Shown piece after piece: positions 53,167 to 63,292 of a DNA stretch of 64,000 nucleotides; positions within the stretch are counted from its first letter, which is position 1; the number at the start of each line of letters is the position of its first letter. Source of the DNA: Phytophthora sp. 'mugwort' (lineage: Eukaryota > Oomycota > Peronosporomycetes > Peronosporales > Peronosporaceae); NCBI GenBank assembly GCA_033558025.1, contig JAUCEF010000005.1, positions 186,001 to 250,000 on the forward strand, read 5' to 3'. The translations under genes and the position numbers were made by a program. The notes beneath the pieces were generated by a model. It had not been told where the DNA came from, searched no databases, and saw only the letters and a program-made list of their open reading frames with translations.

Positions 53167-54286
53167 ATGGAGCAGAGCGCACGGGCGCAATCCTTGCAAC
53201 TTTTAAAGAGCAAACTACGAGCGTCGAGCACGAGACGGTCAAACTTGGACCATCGCATAGCAGCAACTCTGGAAGAATTGACGCCAAACCAACAAAAGGA
53301 AGCTGCTACGTGTAATCCAAGCGAACAACTTACACCAAAAATTTCAGGTATCGGTGCACGCCAGCACGAGCAGTTTAAACGTACGTTGCATGTGAAGAAG
53401 TCATCAATGGCACCAGTTCCCAACGCAGCTCAGGACGAGAAGCTACCAGCTACTGAGGCTTCAGCAAGTAGCAACCAGGACGAAATATCGGTGGCAATGC
53501 TGCGGCAAGAATTCTCAGAGCTGACGAGGAAGTCCACGCTAGCAACTGCGCACCAGCCAATCGGGTTTCGCACACTATCCGGTCCCACGCCGTCCTCGCT
53601 TCCAATGAAGCTGAAGAGCTACATGAAGACGGTTATCCAGTGGTCGTGTGACACATGCAACCGCGAGTGTATCCCTGTTCGTGAGGAAAGCCGATGTATT
53701 TGGTACATTTGACGCTTCTACTGATTCATATTTACTCCCCCATGCTGGAATATTTGACTTGATGTGGCAACTTTTACAGCGGACACCGATACAAGGAGCA
53801 TCCGAGTAGTGTCGACGATCCTCGCGGAAAATCCCCAGCGGGATTCCGCGCGTTCGCGTGTACATCGGCCAAGTGTTCGTGCAGAGCTTTCTTCTATGTG
53901 GTGGCGGAAGGCGCCTGGATCCTACGATGCCGCTGCAAGCATAGGCACACAGACCACGACCCAGGCAGCAAACCCTTTGTCTGCAACAAGCTTAGGTGCG
54001 GTTGTCGCGGATTTGACAGGTGCGTACGTCGATGCAATTTTTTCAAGTGGCACGATGATAATTTCGCGATCGTACAATTTGGGAAGCTGCAAATTAATAT
54101 CCGTTTTTGGAGCTCTATAGCCCGTGGGTTTGCAATTGCGATCACCCGTGGAGTGCGCACCGACAACGTCGCATCGAGAAGAAATTCGACCCGCTGCAAC
54201 TACTGCAGGCCCAGCTTGCGGTCCCGGAGCTCAACGCGGTGCATCGGACAGACTTAGTCGCGGCTCCACTGGACATGCGGCTCTGA
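53167..54286 (+). CDS. FAM221-family cysteine/histidine-rich protein
   Basis: Three exons, 53167-53702, 53780-54019 and 54121-54286, give 313 residues with matching phases. The N-terminal half is basic and disordered. The C-terminal half is the FAM221 signature of CxC and CxxH modules: RCIC joined to GHRYKEHP, CTSAKCSCRAFFYV, LRCRCKHRHTDHD, CNKLRCGCRGFD, then VCNCDHPWSAHRQ. The pattern suggests metal binding. The molecular role is unknown. Naive ORFs miss exons 2 and 3, which lie in other frames. Confidence 0.88.
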
Positions 54287-55185
54287 AGCCCTTAACTTCG
54301 CTGACCATGTTGTTTAATTTTAGCTTGACCGGGTGGCAAAGTCCAGTTGGACTCTGCGAAAAAATCCATCGGCTGTCAATCAATTGCAGTCAGTCCGTCG
54401 AGCAACATCAGTTATATTTGCCTCCCCGAAAAAAATCTTTGCAAAGTGGAAATGCTTCAACTGTACATTCCTCTCAGGGGTGTGGTTTGACAACTTTCGA
54501 GGCCGTCGCGACGCTTCAGGCTGGACAGCCACTTCTACTAGAAGTTCTAGGGTCAGTTTTTCAGCAACCAACCATTGCACACGACGTTCCATGTTTAGGT
54601 GGAATTGCAAGACCAATGGCGCTTAGTGGTGCCTGGTCAGCTCGCCCCGGGAATTGTGCCAGCGGGGACCGATCGCCGGTGCAAATCGCGCCCGTGGACG
54701 GACGCCAGCCAAGCTTATATTTACGCCAGAGCCGGTACAGCGTTAAGTTGTGAAGGGGGGGACCGCGCGACGATTGGTCAAAACTAGGGTTTTGCGCTTG
54801 GCGATTGGTAGATCAGATGAAGACTTCAAGGGTGTATGGCACGAGATGTTCGGTGCAAGCATCTTGCCCTGCTGTGCATGCGTCGCAATCCTTGGGAGAC
54901 CCCCAATCTCCATTTTTCTAACGCGGAAAAGGATCCACGTAGTCGCGCTGCTCGCAGTCGACTCGTACTAAGAAGAAGCGAATCCTTCTTTAGGTTATTT
55001 CGGTGCCACGGGTATCTATTACGAGCTCCCGTCGCATTGAAATATCCCGATCGATTTTTGATTGTCGAAAGACTTTGGCACCGTCACCCACCTTCCGAAT
55101 CGCGACAGAAGCCAGCAAACCAAGCGCCACTCAGCCACTCACCAATACAACGCCTCCTCCTTCGGACGCTTGAGCATTAAGTCGC
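54287..55185. other. 900-bp region without a recognised gene
   Basis: A plus frame at 54301-54753 and overlapping frames on both strands have mixed composition and no family resemblance. It ends in the promoter of the PX-ankyrin gene. A rapidly evolving or decayed gene cannot be excluded. Confidence 0.45.
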
Positions 55186-56784
55186 ATGAGCTGGATCGAC
55201 AAGTACGACGTGGCCGTGCCTTCGTACCAGGTCACGGACGGCAAGGTCTTCTTTACCATCAAGCTCACCAAGAACGACGCCCGCGCGCCAGTCCCGGCGT
55301 CACCTTCACCCAGTGGAAGCTGCACGACATTGCGGTCGTACTCGCAGTTCCGTCGCCTCTGGAAGAAGCTCCGCGGGCGCGTGAACGAACCAGTCGGAAC
55401 CATGCGACTCCTCCACCGCCATCTGACGCTAGGCGTGGCGCACAAGTGCCGCTGCGCGGAGAGTCGCTGCGAGTTTGACGCGCTGTACCCGATGCTGCAG
55501 TCTTTCCCATTCCCATCGCGCCGGTCGCTCCGCTCCAAGCTCACAGGTCTCGACCACGCCGCTGTTAACGAGCGTCGCGACGCTCTCGCCGCCTTTGTTG
55601 CGCTTTTACATGACTTTTTCGGCACCTTCGCTAGCGCCACGTTGCGTGAGAAGCTGCAGGACGGCAACTGCTTGGTGCTCAAGACGTACGCTAATTTTCT
55701 CGGCGCTGCCGAGCACTTCCCAACCGACGCGTCTGCCATGCTTCATCGTCCGTTGACGTTGAATGGCTGGAGGCAACAGTGCGCCGAGCAGATGCTTAGT
55801 CAGGGCGAGGAAGAAGAAAATAATGATGGCTTCAAGGACAGCTTCCCTGAACTTAGCGAGGTACACCTCACCACTCCACGCGCAGTCGAACGTCGAATTG
55901 AAGAGGATTCGCCACCTTCTCCAAGTGAAGAGAAAGACGTTGAACCCGAGCACGTAACTCTTCCATCGCTGCAGGTTAAGACTGTGCGCGTTCACACCAT
56001 GCACTCGTTCATGGAGGAGTTCTGCGAACACGTGCTGAGCCAGTTCGCAAACGACATTGATGAACTAAACTTGCCCGATCTCACCCAGGCTCGTCGCTGG
56101 GAGATCTGCCTGTACGTAGCGTGCCGCATTGGCCACACGTACGCAGTGCAGCTCATCCTGTTTAATTACGCCACTGCCGACACTGTTATGACGGACGGTT
56201 CCTCGTGTCTGAACATTGCGGCCCGAATGGGCCGAGCGGACATTGTGGCGCTCCTCTTGGATGAAGGTGCAGATGTTAACATGGCTAATGACGCCGGTAT
56301 CACTCCGTTGATCGCGGCGTGCCGCAACGGGTGCGTAGACGTCGTGAAGCTTCTGCTGGACGCCGGTGCCAAGCTGTCGGCCTGCAGTAAGCGCGGCACT
56401 TATCCTCTTCACGCCGCCATCGTTTCCCAAAGTATCGAGATCGTAGCGATGCTCGTGGAGCACGGCGCGAACGTCAATGTCATGACCGCTAGTGGTATCA
56501 CTCCGCTGCACTTTGCAGCCAAGCTGGGCTCGTTGGCCATCTCCGAGTACCTGTTGCGGCACGACGCCGACCCGGAGAAGCGCACCAAGAACGACAGTGA
56601 TGCGATGATGATCGCGGAGGCCAACGGACACGCCACCATCTGCGAGTTGTTCCAGCGGTTCTCGGGCATCGCCATCAACGAGCAAATAGGGTCGGACTAC
56701 ATGCTTAACATCAGCGAGACTGACAAGTCTCCGGACATGGTGCACATGCTCTCGCAGCGCCGCTTATCCCGCGCAGCAACATAG
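55186..56784 (+). CDS. PX-domain ankyrin-repeat protein
   Basis: Single exon, 532 residues. An N-terminal PX (phosphoinositide-binding) domain spans about 5-165: YDVAVPSYQVTDGKVFFTIK, RSYSQFRRLWKKLRGRV, a Cys-rich insert CRCAESRCEF, then the membrane-loop region FPFPSRRSLRSK and the closing helix RRDALAAFVALLHDFFGTFA. An acidic linker follows, then ankyrin repeats from about 300: RWEICLYVACRIGHTYAVQL, SCLNIAARMGRADIVALLL, GITPLIAACRNGCVDVVKLL, TYPLHAAIVSQSIEIVAMLV, GITPLHFAAKLGSLAISEYL. It probably docks on endosomal membranes and recruits partners; cargo or ligand is unknown. Confidence 0.9.
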   Translation: MSWIDKYDVAVPSYQVTDGKVFFTIKLTKNDARAPVPASPSPSGSCTTLRSYSQFRRLWKKLRGRVNEPVGTMRLLHRHLTLGVAHKCRCAESRCEFDALYPMLQSFPFPSRRSLRSKLTGLDHAAVNERRDALAAFVALLHDFFGTFASATLREKLQDGNCLVLKTYANFLGAAEHFPTDASAMLHRPLTLNGWRQQCAEQMLSQGEEEENNDGFKDSFPELSEVHLTTPRAVERRIEEDSPPSPSEEKDVEPEHVTLPSLQVKTVRVHTMHSFMEEFCEHVLSQFANDIDELNLPDLTQARRWEICLYVACRIGHTYAVQLILFNYATADTVMTDGSSCLNIAARMGRADIVALLLDEGADVNMANDAGITPLIAACRNGCVDVVKLLLDAGAKLSACSKRGTYPLHAAIVSQSIEIVAMLVEHGANVNVMTASGITPLHFAAKLGSLAISEYLLRHDADPEKRTKNDSDAMMIAEANGHATICELFQRFSGIAINEQIGSDYMLNISETDKSPDMVHMLSQRRLSRAAT

Positions 56785-57384
56785 GGGAGGATGACCCGCA
56801 ACACTGCCTTCCCTATCTATATAAGCAGCAGCGGGCAGCCACGTTCGATCGAAGAGCGCGGCCACGGAGCCTTTAGATATTTATTCACATTGCAGCAGAA
56901 CGCAGTACATGTACACGTGACCACTTTTATCAAACGACCTACCAGTACAGTCACGTTTGAAGCGGAAAGTGGCAATTTCTCCATTCGATCTAATTAGCAG
57001 ACTGCAACGAGGTGAAATTAGCGGGTCAGGCAGGACCTTATGATAATTTCTTTTAGAGCTCGCTGTTTCATTTTACGGTAGACAAGAAAATATCTACTTG
57101 AAGTACATGGATTCGATAAAAGATAAGAGAATATCCGACACCACTCGAGGCTTTCTACGAGCTTTCAAGGTCAAAGTCCATCATCGCAAAATATCGAAGC
57201 CGCCAGCCAGTATGCTGTTCACCAGCGCGACAAAAGGACGATAGCCTTAGATTCTGTCATACAAGGCCATCATCCGAATGCTCCGACCCGACCCGTTTAT
57301 GGTATTTTTGGGCCGAATTCAACATGAGAAACGGCTCCAGCGCGGACTCAGACCCCAAGAAGCCACGCGTTAATCACATCGACC
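56785..57384. other. Intergenic region
   Basis: 3' UTR of the PX-ankyrin gene and 5' region of the MYND gene. An overlapping frame from 57324 is an out-of-frame reading of MYND exon 1. No other gene. Confidence 0.55.
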
Positions 57385-60096
57385 ATGGCGGACAGCGACA
57401 GCGACGACGAGCTCATGAGCCGCTTGACCAGCATGGGTATGGGCTTCACAGCCGGCTCGGGCGAGGACTGCGCCTACTGCGCCTCGCCCAACGCGTCGCT
57501 GGCCTGCACCATCTGCAACCAGGCCTTGTACTGCAGCGAGGTTCGTTTACTTCGACAGGACTCGACTAAGACTATCACTAACGAGATTTTCCACTATAAC
57601 TGTTGAGAGCAGACCTGCAAGAGGAGGCATGCCCGCGCGCACCGCAACCTTTGCATTAAAATGAGGATGGAGAAAGAGGCGGCCGAGGAAGAAGAGGAAG
57701 AAGAGTCCGACGAGGACGAAGACGAGAGCGACTCGGAGAGCGAAGACGTGGCCCACGCCCCGCTCTCTGCAGGCCGCGGAGGTGTCGCTATCCCCGGCCT
57801 CACACCCAACCAGATCAAGAAACTGCTGGGCTTGGTGGCCAAAGCGGATGCAGTCACTAGCAGCTCGTCCATTGACAAGCTACAGCGGCAGATCTCGCAG
57901 CTCATGGCAGACAAGAAGAACGGAGGGACAAGGGAGAGGGGAACTTCTGGTGCAAGCCTGAAGGAGATTAAAGCCTTGCAACAGAAGCTCAATGAGCTGG
58001 AGAAGAAGACGCAAAGCGTGGCGTATGTATCCCAAACGGTGGCTAGAAGTGTCTACATGCCGCTGTTAGTAAAGGACGACCCGGATTTCAGAAAATACTT
58101 CAAGTTGAAGGGCATGGACATGCCTATCGAGCAGATCAAGACGAAGATGAAGGCAGATGGCGTGAATGCCGATCTGCTGGACACGCCGGATGCCGTATCT
58201 CCGAACGACTTGGGTGTATGTAGACGGTTGTGTCTCTTGTTGCTTCTGATAGGGTGACTCATGTTGTATGTGATGTTGTGTATCTACATTACGTACAAAT
58301 AATTGTTAACAGCCAGAGAAGGGCGACTACATTCCAATGACCGTGGCTGACGATCCAGCGTTTAAGAAATACTTCAAGTTGAAAAATATGGACATGTCAA
58401 TCGATCAGATCAAGCTGAAAATGGAGGCAGATGGCGTGGATCCAATGATCCTGGACACTCCGAACAGTATATCGCCGAACGATCTTGGTGTAAGTTTTGG
58501 CGGTGATATTTGCATGGCTGAATGTGTGTTATTTGACAGTTATACTGCGTTTGTGCTTTGAATACGATCAAGCCGCCTCTGCAAATCTCGTCCGGGTATC
58601 CGTCGAACGGAATGGCACCGCTATCTCCACCACAAGGAGCAAATGGGGGCTTTAGTTGGCCTTCAATGCCCGCTGCGGCCCCCGTCGTTCCATACGAACC
58701 CGTTTATGTGAAAGATGATCCAAAGCTTAAAAAGTATTTTAAGCTGCGGCAAATGGGTATGCCAGACGGGCAGATTAAGCTCAAGATGAAGGCAGAGGAG
58801 GTAGACCCTGATCTGCTTGATCGTCCTGACGATGTGTCTCCCAACGACCCTGGTGTAAGTTAGCATTACTCTCAGACTGATGGAATATTTGACGTTCACT
58901 AACTTTGACTATCCATAGCCACCTGCTCAAGCTCCTGCTTCTCCAACGGGACCTGTCTCAATGGAACAGCTCTTCAGCATTCTTATGCAACACCAGCAGA
59001 TCATTCAGCAAGGTGAGTTGGTGTTTGATTACTTAAGTGGCATTTGATCCTGTATATTAACAAGCATCCGTTCGCATATAATGCAGTTTCTAACGGTGGA
59101 GGTTTAAGCGGTGTGCGTGGTCGTGGCAGCAGTGGTGGTGGCCCAGTAGGTAGCATGCCGCCGCGATCAGTAGAAGACCAAATGGCTCAAGAGCTAGCAG
59201 CTGCAGAAAGTGCCATCGACGACATCTTTGGTGACGAGTCGCAGCAGTCAAAGGGTCCTGGTGGTATAAGTATGATCGAACAGCTTGAGAAGAAGGCACG
59301 AAAAGAGAGCAACAAGAAGCTCGTGGAGAACCGAGACGAGGTAAATCGCTTAGTGGCCGAGCTGCTGACTACAAAGTTGTCTACGGATGAAGAGGCGATT
59401 TCCTTCTATAAGACGATCGCTCCCAAGCTAGAGGAATTTGGGCTTTCTCTCGGAACGGACTCGGTTCAGACCTGGTCATCACGCCTGCTTATTAAGAACA
59501 AGGAGACACGAGATTGGTACTTCTCCGATCAGGAACGCTTGGATGCTGGTAAGGCATACGGACGGCTCTGGGGGCTTTCGTTTTTGGAACGTGATGCTGG
59601 TCAGCTAATCGCAAAGCGTGTGCAAATTCTGAACGCTCCTGCTACAATGCGTGCAATTGCCAAGGGGAAACCAGAATTGATTGACAAGTTCACACAACTT
59701 CTGAAAGATGCGGTGAAGCTTAAACATAAAGTATTTAAGAGCGGTTCCTACGCGGCGGAAGTGCGACAGCTGCACGCGTTGAACATTCCAGAGCGTTTTG
59801 AAGAGCGTGGCACAGAACTTATCGACTCTGCAGCGCTGTTAGCTGATACCTCGATGGATTTGGCTGAGGAGGAGTTCCGGTCGTTGGAAAAGGCAACACG
59901 AGCCAAGAAAATCCGAGCGCTGGCCGTTGTGCATGCTGCTGAGAAGGCGGTGGCATTAGTTGGTATTGTGAAAAAGATAGGTGCCAATGGAGTCAATGAA
60001 CTGCGGCTGCAAGAGGTGGAAGCAACCTTAGCGAAGATCAAGGAGGTGTATCTATCAGGTGAAAAGGAAGAAGAAGAAGAAGACGATGTGCTTTAA
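57385..60096 (+). CDS. MYND-finger protein with three CCDC53-type KYFKxxxM repeats
   Basis: Six exons, 57385-57540, 57613-58215, 58313-58489, 58573-58854, 58919-59012 and 59087-60096, give 773 residues. The MYND zinc finger crosses intron 1: CAYCASPNASLACTIC, ALYCSE joined to TCKRRHARAHRNLC. The acceptor at 57612 was chosen because it gives the usual CSxxC spacing. After an acidic stretch come three repeats of the motif found in WASH subunit CCDC53: DPDFRKYFKLKGMDMPIEQI, DPAFKKYFKLKNMDMSIDQI, DPKLKKYFKLRQMGMPDGQI, each followed by KxKMxxxxVxxxxLDxPxxxSPND. The long C-terminal part is alpha-helical (FYKTIAPKLEEFGLSLGTDS) and unassigned. Role unknown; the repeats suggest actin or WASH-related scaffolding. 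Confidence 0.83.
58075..58215 (+). repeat. 47-codon repeat 1 (exon 2 end)
   Basis: Codes DDPDFRKYFKLKGMDMPI to SPNDLG and ends exactly at the splice donor GTGTATGT-type junction (GGT|GTATGT). Confidence 0.9.
58349..58489 (+). repeat. 47-codon repeat 2 (exon 3 end)
   Basis: Codes DDPAFKKYFKLKNMDMSI to SPNDLG and ends exactly at the donor GGT|GTAAGT. Same length and phase as repeat 1. Confidence 0.9.
58714..58854 (+). repeat. 47-codon repeat 3 (exon 4 end)
   Basis: Codes DDPKLKKYFKLRQMGMPD to SPNDPG and ends exactly at the donor GGT|GTAAGT. More diverged than repeats 1 and 2. Confidence 0.9.
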
Positions 60097-60279
60097 GGGT
60101 ATTAGGGTGACTTCCTTTGAACACAACGCGGCACGCTAATATTTGGCGTAGGAAGGAAGGTCTTTTGCGCATTATAACTTCTATAGTAGAAGAAAACATA
60201 GCTCTAAATATACACAGAAAGCAAGCGTTTTACGATCCAAATCAATCTATTCTTCAGCCTTTTACCCGTATCAAGCAAT

Positions 60280-61590
60280 CTACTGCCGGACCTGACCAAA
60301 GAGTGAGCGGAAAAGCTCATCCACATCCATTTCCGGCTTTGGGTACGGCTCTGGGAACATGAAGTTCTCAAGCTTAGGGTGCACCGTGTAGCGCAGTTGG
60401 CGGCCCTTGCTAGCCTTTCGGTTCACGATTTTCTTCTTCTTACGGTGAGTGCGCCTCACCATGGCATCCTGGCCAGCACCACCTCCACCGCTCTCAATAA
60501 ACTCCTTAAGAAGCTGCTGGTAAAAGTCTGAGTCATCATACATGAGCTCGTCCAGCTTGTCCTCGTCATTGTCTGTTGTCTCAGACTCCGGTATGTCCAA
60601 GGGAGCATGTGCCTTTCGCTTCACTCGCTGAGGATCCACCAGCACCGACTCTACCTGTGCCAGAATATCCTGGTTCACAGCCTTGAACTTCTTGGCCTGA
60701 CTGTTCTTGCCTCCAGCCGCAAGGTCCGTCTTGCGTGTGTATGTGTTGAGAATGTCGTTGTACTGAGGAAGCATCACGCTGTTGTTGGCCGCAATCCCTT
60801 GCCACAGATCATCGCACGTGCGCTTGCGCTTCTTCGTCTGCGCGTCGGCTGCACTCAGCTCCGGGACGTTGCACAGCTTCTCCTGCAATGTTGAGACCGC
60901 CTCGATGCTCTTGTAGAGCTGGGTCATCACCTGTTCCTTCGTCTTGATGACAGCCTCTTCATCCGTCGTCTCTCCGTCCGTCTCATGAGCCGCCATGTCC
61001 TTAGCCGTGGTCAGCAGCCGCTTCGTATAGATCTGCACCTCGAGACAGCGCTCCCAGAAGAGCTTCTGGTTGCGCACGTGCTTGGCCTTCTCCACGACCT
61101 TCTCGCTGTCGTGCGCGCCCATGAGCCGCGCCAAGTCTTCCTTCTGGAAGCCGCGGATGAGCATCTCGGCGCTCTTGTCCTCATCGTCGTTGTCACTCTC
61201 GTCCGCGCTCTCCTCTTCAACTTCTTCCTCATCTCCCTCCTCTTCCTCCTCGTCCGACGCGCCAAACGGCTCAGCATCCGACCACTCGGCCATCGCGTCC
61301 TCATTAGGCGACGCCAAGCCCTCGTCCAGGTCCTTACGCTTCACCACTTTGCCCGCGTACCCCTCACTCTCCATCGAACCCGCGTCCCAGTTCTGGACGC
61401 GCAAAGCTGACGCCTGTTCGCGCTGCTTGCCGCCTTTACGCTCCACCTGTAGTCGCTGCTTTCGGGACGAGCGCAGACGCGTTGCATCCTGCTTCTCACC
61501 GTCCGAGTCGGAAGCATCTTCATGCAGCACGGCGCGCGTGCCGTCGTCGAAGTCTTCGGCCTCATCGATGTTGAACTCGTCGCGCGCCAT
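60280..61590 (-). CDS. AATF: AATF/Bfr2 (TRAUB-domain) ribosome biogenesis factor
   Basis: Single exon, 436 residues; start at ATG 61590 (MARDEFNIDEAEDF), since the frame upstream has no ATG. An acidic N-terminal third (ASDEEEEEGDEEEVEEESAD) precedes the AATF leucine-rich region (RNQKLFWERCLEVQIYTKRL), a middle KRKRTCDDLWQGIAANNS and the TRAUB domain at the C-terminus (YDDSDFYQQLLKEFIESG, RKASKGRQLRYTVHPKLENF, MDVDELFRSLFG). Nucleolar factor for small-subunit pre-rRNA processing in yeast and animals. The start lies 142 bp from the divergent FBT transporter. Confidence 0.94.
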   Translation of the reverse strand: MARDEFNIDEAEDFDDGTRAVLHEDASDSDGEKQDATRLRSSRKQRLQVERKGGKQREQASALRVQNWDAGSMESEGYAGKVVKRKDLDEGLASPNEDAMAEWSDAEPFGASDEEEEEGDEEEVEEESADESDNDDEDKSAEMLIRGFQKEDLARLMGAHDSEKVVEKAKHVRNQKLFWERCLEVQIYTKRLLTTAKDMAAHETDGETTDEEAVIKTKEQVMTQLYKSIEAVSTLQEKLCNVPELSAADAQTKKRKRTCDDLWQGIAANNSVMLPQYNDILNTYTRKTDLAAGGKNSQAKKFKAVNQDILAQVESVLVDPQRVKRKAHAPLDIPESETTDNDEDKLDELMYDDSDFYQQLLKEFIESGGGGAGQDAMVRRTHRKKKKIVNRKASKGRQLRYTVHPKLENFMFPEPYPKPEMDVDELFRSLFGQVRQ

Positions 61591-61732
61591 GACCTTTCCA
61601 GAGTCTCGAGCGTCCTCCGCCAGGCGATAGTGAAATGTATGCAATATCCGCTGCTATTGGTGCAAATCGATATTGATCTATTTTGAGCGAATTAACAAGC
61701 GGTATCCTTCCTCGCCAATCAACAGCTTCGAG

Positions 61733-63292
61733 ATGTACCGTGCACTACATTTTTTTCATTGCGTCCCGTTGAAGCGACCGAATCAGATGCTCACTTGGGG
61801 AAGAGAAAGTCTGAGTCGGTCGGTAGCAATGAAGGCATCACCGCCGCTGGCGCTTCTGGCTCTGTACTTCCTGCACGCCTTCTTCATGACTTTCCCCATG
61901 AACGCCTATGGCCAGTGGCTCTTCGACGTCATCCACATGCCGCCGGCCACTACCACGCTCTACTACTCGGTTACATTCTTTCCCTGGAACCTCAAGCCGC
62001 TCTATGGTCTGCTGTCCGACAGTCTCCCGCTCTTCGGATACCGTCGCAAGTCTTATATCGTCATCTGCGAGGTCTGCGCGGCCACATCGCTGGTGCTCAC
62101 CGCCGGCTACGTGCACTCCATTGCTGGTGCTTTTGTCGTCAAGTTGGTGGACGCCGTCGCCGAAGCTTTTGCGCAGATTATGCTCGGCATTATGTTGGTG
62201 GACCTTACGACGGGAGATGCCACCAGCAGGAGTAGCGCTCACGTGCAATCGCTGGCCAATGGGACCAAGAATGCCGCGTCCATTGCAGCCTTGATGCTGG
62301 GCATCCCAGTGTATCGAGACAAGAACATTCAGCCGCAGCAGATCATTGGCTGGACCAGCTTGTTGCCACTCACAGCAGCGGGAGTGTGTCTACTTGGGCT
62401 AAAGGAGACGCCGGTCTATGAACTTGCAGTCCGCGAAGAAGTATTTTCAGTCGAGGTAGACGGAATGGACCCAGCCTTCTCGTGGAGGAGCACGTTCAAG
62501 TCGTGGTGGCTGTCGTTTAAACGAGATCTGCAGTTTAAGATGAAGCTCATGAAGCCCGTGCTCCCGCCCATGCTCTTCTTCTTCTTGTGCAACGCATTGC
62601 CAGACGACGGAACGATCTGGTATCAGTACACGTTCTCGCTCCTTAAAGACGAGCACGAGTGCTTGCAGTATATGTCTCTGGCTGGCGTGATCGGCCGCTT
62701 CCTTTCGTGTCTGTCGTACGCCAAGTGGTGCATCAACAAGAACGTCCGAAGCGTCTTCTTCCTGTCAACCGTGTGCTCCGTCGTCGCTGGACTGCCGCGG
62801 TTGCTGCTGGCCCCTCCTGTCGTCGATCTCCCGGTCTCTATCTGTACATTTAGCACGGCCGAGTCGTTCATCACGTCCTTCACATCAGAGTTCGCACTGC
62901 TGCAGCTGTTGGTTGTGGCCACCTACTACTGTCCTGCTAGTCCGGACGTTCAAGGACTGACGTACGCGTTGTATCTCTCGTTTATGGACTTCGGTGGTGT
63001 TGTGTCTGGAATTTGCACTTCCTTTGTGGTATCAGCGTTGGGCATCGTGCCCAACCCGACCACGAAGGTTGTCGACTGGAGCCATCTTTGTCTGGTCGTG
63101 GTGATCGCTTCCGTCGGCCAGTTGTTTGTTTTGCTATTCCTTAGTGTATTACCTGAGAAGGTGGACACGTCAGAGAACCCGAGCTTTGGAGGAGCTCGGA
63201 TCAAGCTCAAGTCCATTCCAATGATGCCAGACGAACCAGAGAAGCAGCCATTGCTCTTGGAGCCAGAAGCTTATGCAGACGTGCGAGTATGA
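61733..63292 (+). CDS. FBT-family major-facilitator membrane transporter (copy 2)
   Basis: Single exon, 519 residues if started at ATG 61733; later in-frame ATGs at 61787 and 61829 (the last just before TM1, LALLALYFLHAFFMTFPMNA) are possible. Family signs: YYSVTFFPWNLKPLYGLLSD, LFGYRRKSYIVICEV, AFAQIMLGIMLVDLTTGDAT, about twelve membrane segments, and QGLTYALYLSFMDFGGVVSG. The C-terminal tail is acidic with QPLLLEP. Sequence similarity to copy 1 is confined to general family motifs, so the two are old paralogues rather than a recent duplication. Substrate unknown. Confidence 0.87.
   Translation: MYRALHFFHCVPLKRPNQMLTWGRESLSRSVAMKASPPLALLALYFLHAFFMTFPMNAYGQWLFDVIHMPPATTTLYYSVTFFPWNLKPLYGLLSDSLPLFGYRRKSYIVICEVCAATSLVLTAGYVHSIAGAFVVKLVDAVAEAFAQIMLGIMLVDLTTGDATSRSSAHVQSLANGTKNAASIAALMLGIPVYRDKNIQPQQIIGWTSLLPLTAAGVCLLGLKETPVYELAVREEVFSVEVDGMDPAFSWRSTFKSWWLSFKRDLQFKMKLMKPVLPPMLFFFLCNALPDDGTIWYQYTFSLLKDEHECLQYMSLAGVIGRFLSCLSYAKWCINKNVRSVFFLSTVCSVVAGLPRLLLAPPVVDLPVSICTFSTAESFITSFTSEFALLQLLVVATYYCPASPDVQGLTYALYLSFMDFGGVVSGICTSFVVSALGIVPNPTTKVVDWSHLCLVVVIASVGQLFVLLFLSVLPEKVDTSENPSFGGARIKLKSIPMMPDEPEKQPLLLEPEAYADVRV

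Noticed and set aside
54301..54753. 151-residue plus frame as a gene
   Set aside because: Overlapping frames on both strands are equally open; no motif, signal or splice structure stands out.
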